A stretch of DNA of 64,000 nt from contig CALKVK010000033.1 in assembly GCA_937996235.1 (NCBI GenBank), positions 62,001 to 126,000 on the forward strand, written 5' to 3'. Of this stretch, positions 54,797 through 62,441 are shown piece after piece. Under the pieces are notes generated by a model, which was given only the letters and a program-made list of their open reading frames with translations, was not told the DNA's origin and made no database searches. The stretch comes from an uncultured bacterium (lineage in GTDB: Bacteria > Planctomycetota > JAJSAM01 > JAJVHW01). A program made the translations under genes and the position numbers. The stretch's first letter is position 1. Each line of letters starts with the position of its first letter.

Positions 54797-56226
54797 AGCG
54801 CGCGCTCGTTCCCGGCGTCGTCACCGCGTTCGTCGCGCTCGCGTCGACGGCGTTCGCGCAGGAGCCTGCGCCCGCGGCGGGTGCGCCGCCCGCCGCCGTG
54901 CGGCTCCCGGCCACCGAGGAACTCGTGCTGCCCTGCGGGATGCGCGTGTTCCTGGTGCCCGACCACGAGACGCCGCTCGTCGCGCTGCGCGTGCGGCTGC
55001 CGGGCGGCGGCAACCAGGACACTCCCGCACTCGCGGGCCGCGCCGCGCTCGTCGCCGACTGGCTGCGGCGCGGTGCGGGCGAGCGCGACACCCTCGCGTT
55101 CCGGCGCGCGGTCGAGGACGCGGGCGGCGTCTTCGACACCTACGCGACGGCGCGCTGGATCGGCATCGACGCCGAGTTCCTCGCCGAGGACGCCCCGCTC
55201 GCCGTCTCGCTCCTCGCGGACGTGCTCCTGCGCCCGCGCCTCGACGCCGCCGAGTTCGCGAAGTCGCGCGACCTCGCGCTCGAGCAGATCAACGTGCTGC
55301 GCACCGAACCGAACGCCGCGCTCGGCAACTACTGGAACGCCTGGCTCTTCGGCGCGCACCCGTGGGGCAACCCGGCCGGCGGCGACGAGGCGTCGCTCGG
55401 CGGCGACCCCGACGCGCTGCGGGCCGCTGCGACGGAGTTCGCGCGCGAGACGACACGCGCCGGCAACGTCTGGCTCGCGGTCGCCGGCGACTTCGACTCC
55501 GTTGCGCTGCGCGCGCTGCTGACCGAGGCGTTCCCGGGCACGGGCGAGCCGCTCCCGCCGCCGCCGGTCCCCGCGGTGCCGCAGCCGCGGAAGGGCGGCG
55601 TGCTGCTCGTGGACGAGCCCGATTCGCTCCAGACCTACTTCACGTGCGGCGGGCCGGGCTTCGACCGCACCGACCCCGACCACGCCGCGCGCCACCTCGC
55701 GAACACGATCCTCGGCGGACGCTTCACGAGCCGGCTGAACCGCGCGCTGCGCACCGAGGCCGGTCTGACGTACGGCGCCTTCTCGCGCTTCGACGACGTG
55801 CGCGGCGGCGCGTTCTGGATGCACACGTTCACGCAGCGGGCGCGGACCGCCGAGTGCGTGGGCATGGCGCGCCGGATCTACCGCGAGTTCGTCGAGAAGG
55901 GCATGACCGCGGACGAGCTCGCGTCGGCGCGCACCTACGTGAAGGGCCAGTTCGCGCCGGACGAGCTCGAGACCGCCGCGCAGTCCGCGGACTGGGTGCT
56001 CGACCTCGCGATCTCGGGCCTCTCGCGCGACTTCATCGACGGCTGGTTCGCCCGGCTCGATGCCGTCACGCTCGACGACGTCAACCGCGTGATCCGCGAG
56101 CGCTTCCCGCGGGAGCCGCTCGCGTGGGCGTTCATCGGGCCGGCCGCGGTCGTCCGTCCGATCGCCGAGGGGCTGGGCGAGGTCACGCAGATCGAGCTGT
56201 CGGCGCCGGGCTTCGGTCCGCGCTGA
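54793..56226 (+). CDS. M16 family peptidase-like partner lacking the zinc motif
   Basis: 477 aa. Signal peptide (VVTAFVALASTAFA). M16 fold: TEELVLPCGMRVFLVPDHET, LEQINVLRTEPNAALGNYWN, SRLNRALRTEAGLTYGAFSR (Arg/Tyr substrate-binding signature), ASARTYVKGQFAPDELETAA. Where the catalytic subunit has HxxEH this protein reads LAGRAALVADWLRRGAGE, without His or the paired Glu. It is therefore the non-catalytic substrate-binding half, coupled to the upstream M16 gene by ATGA. Its end overlaps the convergent PlsC-like gene by 44 nt. Confidence 0.9.
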   Translation: MKRALVPGVVTAFVALASTAFAQEPAPAAGAPPAAVRLPATEELVLPCGMRVFLVPDHETPLVALRVRLPGGGNQDTPALAGRAALVADWLRRGAGERDTLAFRRAVEDAGGVFDTYATARWIGIDAEFLAEDAPLAVSLLADVLLRPRLDAAEFAKSRDLALEQINVLRTEPNAALGNYWNAWLFGAHPWGNPAGGDEASLGGDPDALRAAATEFARETTRAGNVWLAVAGDFDSVALRALLTEAFPGTGEPLPPPPVPAVPQPRKGGVLLVDEPDSLQTYFTCGGPGFDRTDPDHAARHLANTILGGRFTSRLNRALRTEAGLTYGAFSRFDDVRGGAFWMHTFTQRARTAECVGMARRIYREFVEKGMTADELASARTYVKGQFAPDELETAAQSADWVLDLAISGLSRDFIDGWFARLDAVTLDDVNRVIRERFPREPLAWAFIGPAAVVRPIAEGLGEVTQIELSAPGFGPR

Positions 56227-56977
56227 CGCGCGCCGCGCCGAGCAGAGCAGCCACGTCCGCCTCGAGCGCCGCCGCGAGCTCCTTGCGATCCGTCCCGGTC
56301 CGGGGCGTCCCGACGTGGACGTCGGCCTCGATGGGGCCGGCGCGCAGCAGGCGCCATGCGTGCGCCACGAAGAGGGACGCGTCGTGCCACGCGACCACCT
56401 GCCGCGTGTCCAGGTCCGGCCGCCGCGGCAGGCGGTAGCTGACGGCCACCGGCACGCACGCCGTCCCGGTCTGCACCGCCGCCTCGAGGAACGAGCTGTG
56501 GAACGGCCCGACGCGATCACCCGGGCCGGCACGCCCCTCCAGGAAGACGACGAGCCGCCCGCCGCTCGCGAGCACGCGCCGCACGTCGTCGGTGGCGCGG
56601 TGCGTGTCGCGCCGTCGCGCGCGCTCCAGGAACACGGTCCCGCCGAGCCGCGCCAGCCAGCCGATGCCCGGCCAGCCGGCGACGTCCGCGCGCGAGACGA
56701 ACGCACAGCCCGCGACGCTCCCGACGGCGAGCACGTCCACGTACGAGACGTGGTTCGGCGCGAGCAGGGCGGGACGCGGGGGCGCGGGACCGCGGACGCG
56801 GAGGCGGACGCCGAGGCCCGCCGCGACCGCCCGGCACCAGAGACGTGTCACGGCGCCGAGCGAGCGTGTGGCGAGTGCTGCTCCGAGCAGCCTCGAGCAC
56901 ATCGCCAGCACGGCGAGCGGCGCGATCCCGAGGCTGATCAGCGCTGCGAGCGCGATCCGAGTGATGGCGCCGATCAT
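56183..56977 (-). CDS. 1-acyl-sn-glycerol-3-phosphate acyltransferase-like (PlsC) protein
   Basis: 264 aa. Acylation of lysophosphatidate or a related lipid. N-terminal membrane segment (LISLGIAPLAVLAMCSRLLG). HX4D motif in LLAPNHVSYVDVLAVGSV; FVSRADVAGWPGIGWLARL; GGTVFLERARRRD; GGRLVVFLEGRAGPGDR (FxEG); FHSSFLEAAVQTG and ACVPVAV. The in-frame codon before ATG 56977 region is not a start for many codons. Convergent overlap with the M16 partner; divergent from the ECF sigma gene. Confidence 0.9.
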   Translation of the reverse strand: MIGAITRIALAALISLGIAPLAVLAMCSRLLGAALATRSLGAVTRLWCRAVAAGLGVRLRVRGPAPPRPALLAPNHVSYVDVLAVGSVAGCAFVSRADVAGWPGIGWLARLGGTVFLERARRRDTHRATDDVRRVLASGGRLVVFLEGRAGPGDRVGPFHSSFLEAAVQTGTACVPVAVSYRLPRRPDLDTRQVVAWHDASLFVAHAWRLLRAGPIEADVHVGTPRTGTDRKELAAALEADVAALLGAARVSADRSPAPTARSA

Positions 56978-57021
56978 CGCCGAGTAGAGCGCGACTCGCC
57001 ACGCCCGCGCGGGTTCTCTGG

Positions 57022-57027
57022 TAGCAT
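57022..57027 (+). promoter_or_regulatory. Candidate -10 of the ECF sigma gene (leaderless)
   Basis: TAGCAT, 6 nt (gcgcac), GTG 57034; the leaderless-type spacing supports that GTG as the start rather than GTG 57175. Confidence 0.45.
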
Positions 57028-57033
57028 GCGCAC

Positions 57034-58947
57034 GTGCACGAGGGCTCAGTGAACACCGGAGGGAGCTGCCGGACCATCGGAGAAGCCGCGGCGCGGCGTG
57101 ATTCGCGTCGCGCGCGTAACGGCCTCGCACCGGACTCGGAGGAGGGTTCGGAACGAGCGACGGACGAGGAACGAGTGACCGCCGCAACCGACGTGGCCCT
57201 CTACGAGCGCTGGCTGACGGCGCGTGACGCATCCGCCTTCGCGGAGCTCGCGCGTCTCCATGCGCCGGTGGTCTACGACCTCGCGCTGCGGTACTCGGGA
57301 GACGCCGCGCTCGCCGAGGATCTGGTCCAGGAAGCCCTGCTCGACCTGGCGCTCGCCGGCACCCGCAAGCCGGCCGACGTCGGGGTCGTCGCCTGGCTGG
57401 CCCGCTTCGCGATCTGCCGTGCCCGCAACGCGCGCTCCTCGGAGCGCAGCCGCACACGGCGCCAGCGCGTGGTGGGGGCGGCCCGGCGGGAGGACGCGAT
57501 GCCCGACGACCGCCTGGAACGCGACGACGAGCTGGAGCACGCGCTGTCCCGCGCCGCGCCCGGCGAGCGCGTCGTCCTGGCCATGCGCTACCTCCACGAG
57601 TGGGAGTACGACCGCATCGCGGCCTCGCTCGGGATCAGCGAGGGCGCCGCGCGCGTGCGCGTCCACCGCGCCCTCGGCTCGCTGCGGGCACGCCTCGGCG
57701 TGGACGCCGCCGACGGGACCTGCCGCGCGCCGTCCGGCGGCCGCGGCGCGACGCTCCCCGGCGCGCTCGCCGCGCTCCCGCTCTCCCGCATGCCCGACGG
57801 GCTCGTGGACCTCGCCGTGGACCGTGCGCTGCGCGCCGCCGAGGCGGCCGCGGCCGGCGCAGGCGCGGCGTCGTCCGCGGCACCCGCCGCGCGGCTGAGT
57901 CTCCACGCGCTCGGACTCTCGACGTTCCTCGTCGTCACGGTCGCCTCGGGCCTCACCTTCCTGGGCGACACGCCGTCTGCGCGCGACCTCCCCGTGGCGG
58001 CGCGGCCGGTCCACACCCCGCTCGTCGCGAGCGCGCCGGCGACGGCCCGCGAGACGACGCCGCCCACCGACCGGCGCGGCGGCGTCCCGCGGCCGCCCGA
58101 ATGGGACCGCGGCGAACTCGCGCGGCTCCGGACCCACGGTCGAGAGACCGACACGAACGTCCCCGCCGCCGGGGCCGGCGGCGCCGCACCGACCCTTCCT
58201 GCCGCCGCCGACCCGGCTGCGGCGTTCTCTCCGTCCCTGGACGTGCTCCGCCCGATTCAGCGGGGCGTACGCGCTGCGACGTGCGACCTCGTCTCGTCCG
58301 ATGGCGAGCGGGCGGGCACTTCCGAGGGACGGACCCCCGTGGTCGGCACCCGCGTCGGTGCGGACGCGCGGACCGCGACCGTGGCGGAGTCCAGGGAGGT
58401 CGCCCCCGGTCTGCCGCCGGAGCTCGTCGCCGATATCGCGCGCGCGCCACGGGCGCTGCGCTCGGCGCCCCGCCGCCTCGACGACCTCGCCCCGGAACAG
58501 ACCGAGCTGCTGCGACGCGCCGCGGCGCTCCTGCGCGAGATCGTCGGTCCCTCCGTCACCGAGTCCCCCGAGCCCCTGGGTCGCCGCGAACTGAGCGCGC
58601 ACGCGCGCAAGCTCCGCCGCGACTACCGCGCCGCACGCCGTGAGTTGCGTCAGGCGGCGGCCACGGACGACACCGCGGAGTTCGCTGGCGCGACCGCGCG
58701 GCTCTCGCAGACCGTGTCGGCGCAACGCGTCGTGCGGCTGCTGATGACGCAGGTCCTGCCCGGCGCCGACGCCGCTGACAGCGTCGACTGGCCGGAGGGC
58801 GCGGACCTGACCGCGACCCTGGAAGAGGTCGTCGCCATCCTCGGCACGCTCCTGCCCGACGGCGCCGCCGGCGACGGTGCGGCGGCGCCGGCAGGCGAGA
58901 CCGACCTCCTGCCCGACGGCGCCCTCCCGCAGGGGCGGCGACCGTGA
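57034..58947 (+). CDS. ECF-like sigma factor with long membrane-spanning C-terminal extension
   Basis: 637 aa. Sigma region 2 (about 70-110): FAELARLHAPVVYDLALRYS and DAALAEDLVQEALLDLALAG. Region 4 (about 175-220): GERVVLAMRYLHEWEYDRIA, LGISEGAARVRVHRALGSLR. Unlike a normal ECF factor, a transmembrane helix (ALGLSTFLVVTVASGLTFLG, about 289-311) and a roughly 325-residue Ala/Pro-rich then helical region follow; if the sigma half is cytoplasmic, this tail is outside. Such a protein could be held at the membrane until processed (inference). GTG 57175, with GAGGA upstream, is the alternative start. Overlaps the next gene by GTGA. Confidence 0.8.
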   Translation: MHEGSVNTGGSCRTIGEAAARRDSRRARNGLAPDSEEGSERATDEERVTAATDVALYERWLTARDASAFAELARLHAPVVYDLALRYSGDAALAEDLVQEALLDLALAGTRKPADVGVVAWLARFAICRARNARSSERSRTRRQRVVGAARREDAMPDDRLERDDELEHALSRAAPGERVVLAMRYLHEWEYDRIAASLGISEGAARVRVHRALGSLRARLGVDAADGTCRAPSGGRGATLPGALAALPLSRMPDGLVDLAVDRALRAAEAAAAGAGAASSAAPAARLSLHALGLSTFLVVTVASGLTFLGDTPSARDLPVAARPVHTPLVASAPATARETTPPTDRRGGVPRPPEWDRGELARLRTHGRETDTNVPAAGAGGAAPTLPAAADPAAAFSPSLDVLRPIQRGVRAATCDLVSSDGERAGTSEGRTPVVGTRVGADARTATVAESREVAPGLPPELVADIARAPRALRSAPRRLDDLAPEQTELLRRAAALLREIVGPSVTESPEPLGRRELSAHARKLRRDYRAARRELRQAAATDDTAEFAGATARLSQTVSAQRVVRLLMTQVLPGADAADSVDWPEGADLTATLEEVVAILGTLLPDGAAGDGAAAPAGETDLLPDGALPQGRRP

Positions 58948-59516
58948 GGGGGCGTCTGCGCCGCCTGCTCGTGGCCGCGGCGACGGCCGCGCTCGTGGGT
59001 GTCGTCGGCGTCGCGCTCCTGCCGGTGCCGGACGCCGCCGCGGTCGGCAGCGCCGACGCGGTGGGCGCGTGGCTCATCGCGCTCCGGGGCGATGGCTTCG
59101 ACCGCAACGCGACCTCGGGCTCGTACAGCCAGGAGACCGTGCGCGGCCGCGCCGTGCTGAACGTCGGGCGCGCCACGGGCGACGGCGACCCGCGCCGCCT
59201 GCGCGTCGAGGTCGTGCTCGAGCGCGCGCTCGCCGGCTCGCTCATCGACCGTGCGACGCCGTCGGTCGCCCTGGCGGGCGAGGGCGTGCTCGTCGGCGAC
59301 TCGCTGACCGTCATCGGCGCCGGGCAGGCGAACTTCGTCAACGCGCTCACGCTGCGCTTCTCGCGCGGCGGCAAGCGGGTGGACGGCTGGTGGCTCGCGT
59401 CCTTCCCCGGCAGCTCGGTGGACTCGGGCTTCGTGGGCGGCTTCGGGACCACGTTCAAGGGCAAGCGGGTGAAGGCGTCCGCCGCGGCGAACGCCGCGGC
59501 CGCCACGCGCCGCTGA
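58944..59516 (+). CDS. Hypothetical exported protein, 190 aa
   Basis: Not recognised. N-terminal signal/anchor (LVAAATAALVGVVGVALLPV). The mature part looks like a small beta-sandwich: AVLNVGRATGDGDPRRLRVE, VVLERALAGSLIDRATPSVA, LTLRFSRGGKRVDGWWLASF. GTG start in a GTGA overlap with the sigma gene, so it is coupled to it and may be its regulatory or target partner (inference). Confidence 0.65.
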   Translation: MRGRLRRLLVAAATAALVGVVGVALLPVPDAAAVGSADAVGAWLIALRGDGFDRNATSGSYSQETVRGRAVLNVGRATGDGDPRRLRVEVVLERALAGSLIDRATPSVALAGEGVLVGDSLTVIGAGQANFVNALTLRFSRGGKRVDGWWLASFPGSSVDSGFVGGFGTTFKGKRVKASAAANAAAATRR

Positions 59517-59548
59517 CGCTTCGTGGGGCCGCGCCCCCGCGCGGGCGG

Positions 59549-59554
59549 TACAGT
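59549..59554 (+). promoter_or_regulatory. Candidate -10 of tatA
   Basis: TACAGT; predicted start near 59561, with AGGAGG before the ATG at 59597. Confidence 0.4.
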
Positions 59555-59596
59555 GGGACCGGCGCAGAGCCCGACGAGTACCCAGGAGGCGCCGCC

Positions 59597-59818
59597 ATGT
59601 CGCTCGTCCCCGTCCCCCTCGCGTTCCTCGGTACGACGGAACTGATCGTCATCGCCGTGATCGCGCTCCTGCTCTTCGGCACGCGGCTGCCCAAGGTCGC
59701 GCGCTCCCTCGGCCAGTCGGTCACCGAGTTCAAGTCGGGGCTGGAGGAGGGCAAGCGCGACGCCGAGCGCCCGCGCGGCGACTACGAGACCGGGCGCAGC
59801 CGCGACGAGGATCGTTGA
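59597..59818 (+). CDS. tatA: Twin-arginine translocase subunit TatA/E
   Basis: 73 aa. Membrane helix FLGTTELIVIAVIALLLFGT with the FG hinge, then the amphipathic helix RLPKVARSLGQSVTEFKSGL and an acidic tail. Forms the Tat pore that exports folded proteins. tatC is not in the window. AGGAGG precedes the ATG. TTGA overlap with the RidA-like gene. Confidence 0.93.
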   Translation: MSLVPVPLAFLGTTELIVIAVIALLLFGTRLPKVARSLGQSVTEFKSGLEEGKRDAERPRGDYETGRSRDEDR

Positions 59819-60246
59819 CGTCACCCTTCCCGCGGCTCCAGCCCGAGGGCTGGCCGCGACCGCGCGGCTACGCGAACGGGGTGCTCGTCCCGCCGGGCCA
59901 CGCGCTGGTGTTCACGGCCGGCATGGTGGGCTGGGACGCGCAGGAGCACATCGTCCCGGGCGGTTTCGCCGCGCAGTTCGAGCAGGCGCTCGCGAACGTC
60001 CTCGCCGTGGTGCGCGCGGCCGGCGGCGGACCGGAGCACGTGGTGCGGCTCACGGCGTACGTCGTGGACCGCCGCGCGTATCTCGGCTCGCTCGCGGAGC
60101 TCGGCGGCGTCTGGAAGCGCGTGATGGGGCGCTCCTACCCGGCGATGGCGCTCGTGCAGGTCGCCGGACTGGTCGAGGACGGAGCGCTCGTCGAGATCGA
60201 GGGCACGGCGGCCGTGCCCGCGGCGCTCAGCGTCCCAGCTTCTTGA
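59815..60246 (+). CDS. RidA/YjgF-family protein
   Basis: 143 aa. RidA fold: YANGVLVPPGHALVFTAGMV, FEQALANVLAVVRAAGGGPE, HVVRLTAYVVDRRAYLGSLA, YPAMALVQVAGLVEDGALVE and closing IEGTAAV. Family members hydrolyse reactive enamines/imines; the exact substrate here is unknown. TTG start inferred from a TTGA overlap with tatA. Its end overlaps the convergent TPR lipoprotein by 20 nt. Confidence 0.9.
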   Translation: MTSPFPRLQPEGWPRPRGYANGVLVPPGHALVFTAGMVGWDAQEHIVPGGFAAQFEQALANVLAVVRAAGGGPEHVVRLTAYVVDRRAYLGSLAELGGVWKRVMGRSYPAMALVQVAGLVEDGALVEIEGTAAVPAALSVPAS

Positions 60247-61987
60247 GCGCCTGCGCTCCGTACTGCTCCGCCACGCGGGACGGGTAGGGTCTCCCGTCCA
60301 CCTCGGCCGACGGGTTCGCGCGGAGCTTCGCGCACTCGAGGACCTTCTCGTACTCGCCCGCCTCGTACCAGTACTTGCACAGGTTCTCGAGCGCGTCCCA
60401 GTAGCCGCGGCAGACCGCGCGCCCATGCGTCTCCACGTCCTCGCGCACGCGCAGGAACATCGGCAGGGCCGCGTCCTTCCGGTCGCGCAGGTGGAACAGG
60501 TAGATGACCGCCGTGTCGTTGACGTAGTCGAGGTCGTCCGGCGCCGCCGCGAGCGCCGCCTGGTAGTAGCGCAGGCTCTTCTCGTAGTCGCGTCCGACGT
60601 CGCGGTACCAGAGCCCCGCGTTGTTGCCGAAGCGGCCGTCGGACGGGTTCGCGCGCACGAGCGCGTCGTACGCGCGGTCGCGCACCGCGGCCGCGAGCTG
60701 CTGCGCGCGCGCGTCGCGGTGCAAGAGCGCCTCGAGCGCGTTCGACGCGTCCGCGACGGTGCCCGGCTCCGCCGCCGCGACGACGTCGGTGTAGGCCGCG
60801 ACGGCGTCGCCGAAGCGGTCGAGCTCGCACAGCACCTCGGCGAGGTTCGCGAGCACGCCCGGGTGCGACGGCGCCAGCTTGCGCGCGGCCTCGATCTCGA
60901 CGAGCGCGGCGCGCGCGTCCGGCTGCGGCTCCTGGCGCAGCACGTACGCCTTCCAGATCCGCGCCCAGACCGCGTCCGGCCGGTCGCGGATGACCTCGTC
61001 GAACGCGCGCACCTGCGCCGCCTTGTCGCCGGGGTGCGTCCCCGCGAGGCGGCGGAGCGGCTCGTCCTCCTCGGGTAGGAGCAGCGCAGCCATGCGGTAG
61101 CCGTCGTGCAGCACGCGGGCCGGGTAGGCGCGCAGCCACTGTCGCGCCGTCGTCGCGTGCAGCCGCGACCGACCGTCCGCGGGGTCGAGCTCCGCGGCGC
61201 GCGTCAGGTGCGTGTCGGCACCCTCCCAGTCCTGTGCGACGTAGCACATGTCACCGAGCTCGCGGTGCGCCGCCGCGTCGCCGGGGAACCGCGCGAGGTG
61301 CTCGGTCAGGACCGTCCGTGCCCGCTCCGGGTCCTCCTCGTACCGCAGGATCTTGGCGAGCAGGGTCGCGCTCCCGGGGAGGTCGGGCGCGAGCCGCGCC
61401 GCCTGATCCACGCGCGCGTGGGCGTCGGCGAGCGAGCTCTTCACGTAGAACGGATCGCCGTCCGCCGCGAACGCCGCCGCGGCCTCGTCGAAGAAGCACC
61501 ACGCCGCCTCGAGTCGCAGGACCGCGCTCTCGCCGTGCTCGCGCTCCGCGTCGCGCAGCGCGGCAGCGGCCTCGAGGCGGCGGCCGGCGCCGCGCAGCTC
61601 CCGCGCCGCGGCGAGCGCCCGCGCGTGCGCCGCGTCGAGGAGCGGTGCGGCCGGCACGGCGTCTCGCGGCGCCGGCGCGGCCGACCCCGGCTGCGCCGTG
61701 CCGGGTTCCGGTGCGGGCACGTCGCGCGGTGGCGCCTCCTCGGGCGGCGTGCCCGCCGCAGGCTGCGTCTCCGGCGCCGTTCCCGGCTGCGTCTCGCGCG
61801 TGGCGGGCGGCGCGTCCGCCGCGGCAGGGGCGTCCGGCGTCGCGACGGCGGGCGCGTCCACGGGCTGCGGCGTCGCGGCCGGCGGTGCCGCCTCCGGTGC
61901 GCGCGAGCACGCCGTGGCGCACGCGACGAGGAGGAGCGCAGGCACGATGGGGGCGGCGACGGCACGTCGCCGGTGCGTCGGGAACAT
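60227..61987 (-). CDS. TPR-repeat lipoprotein
   Basis: 586 aa. Lipoprotein signal (IVPALLLVACATACSRA), then a Pro/Ala-rich low-complexity linker (about 30-115). After this TPR-like repeats run to the end: ERARTVLTEHLARFPGDAAA, HRELGDMCYVAQDWEGADTH, LTRAAELDPADGRSRL, YEKSLRYYQAALAAAPDDLD, YVNDTAVIYLFHLRDRKDAA. Peripheral membrane scaffold, partner unknown. ATG 61987 gives the lipoprotein signal; a GGAG lies upstream. Confidence 0.85.
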   Translation of the reverse strand: MFPTHRRRAVAAPIVPALLLVACATACSRAPEAAPPAATPQPVDAPAVATPDAPAAADAPPATRETQPGTAPETQPAAGTPPEEAPPRDVPAPEPGTAQPGSAAPAPRDAVPAAPLLDAAHARALAAARELRGAGRRLEAAAALRDAEREHGESAVLRLEAAWCFFDEAAAAFAADGDPFYVKSSLADAHARVDQAARLAPDLPGSATLLAKILRYEEDPERARTVLTEHLARFPGDAAAHRELGDMCYVAQDWEGADTHLTRAAELDPADGRSRLHATTARQWLRAYPARVLHDGYRMAALLLPEEDEPLRRLAGTHPGDKAAQVRAFDEVIRDRPDAVWARIWKAYVLRQEPQPDARAALVEIEAARKLAPSHPGVLANLAEVLCELDRFGDAVAAYTDVVAAAEPGTVADASNALEALLHRDARAQQLAAAVRDRAYDALVRANPSDGRFGNNAGLWYRDVGRDYEKSLRYYQAALAAAPDDLDYVNDTAVIYLFHLRDRKDAALPMFLRVREDVETHGRAVCRGYWDALENLCKYWYEAGEYEKVLECAKLRANPSAEVDGRPYPSRVAEQYGAQALKKLGR

Positions 61988-62063
61988 GGAACGGTCTCCG
62001 GGCGCGCGCCGCCGGCCGCGGCTCGCGCGGCATGCGCCGCGAGGCCCCGGCCCGTCTCGTCCC

Positions 62064-62069
62064 ACTCTA
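62064..62069 (-). promoter_or_regulatory. Candidate -10 of the TPR lipoprotein gene
   Basis: Minus-strand TAGAGT, identical to the hexamer upstream of hemE; leader of about 70 nt with GGAG near the ATG. Confidence 0.4.
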
Positions 62070-62256
62070 CTGCCGAATCGTCGTGCGTCCTGCGCGCGTC
62101 ACCTGACGGACTGCGCGGGAACGGTCGTTGTCAACGCGTGCCGCGGCGGGCTGCGCGTGAGGCTGGGAGAGCCGGCCCGGCGTCGCAGGTCGGTTGGCAC
62201 GGGACGTGCGTGAGCAGGACGACCGCATTCGGGGGTCGCGAGATCCCAACCGCGTA

Positions 62257-62303
62257 AAGCCGCCACACACTCCCTTCCCTATCCCTTCCCTTCCCTGCGG
62301 CTT
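62257..62303. repeat. Polypyrimidine direct-repeat tract inside an inverted repeat
   Basis: AAGCCGC (62257-62263) and GCGGCTT (62297-62303) are exact inverted complements enclosing 33 nt that are almost all C and T, with repeated TCCCTTCCC units. It stands out from the surrounding mixed sequence. Confidence 0.6.
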
Positions 62304-62441
62304 CCTCCGGATGCGGCGCGCGCCCTGCGCGCCCGCGGCGCTCCCCGTCGAGCCCGCCCCCCGCGCGGCTCCGGACGGAGCTTCACTCGCGACCGCGTCC
62401 CACCCGATGCGCTTCCCAGAGGTCCATCTCGGGAGCCCCCG

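Larger units (their letters stand above)
61988..62441. other. 454-nt divergent intergenic region
   Basis: No gene. It contains a minus-strand -10-like TAGAGT (62069-62064) for the TPR lipoprotein and a polypyrimidine tract with direct repeats of TCCCTTCCC flanked by an inverted repeat (62257-62303). GGGAG (62431-62435) lies 6 nt before the TTG start of the right-hand gene. Confidence 0.55.

Noticed and set aside
54046..56706. 886-codon minus-strand frame
   Set aside because: Antisense to the M16 pair and out of frame with the PlsC-like gene; G+C shadow.
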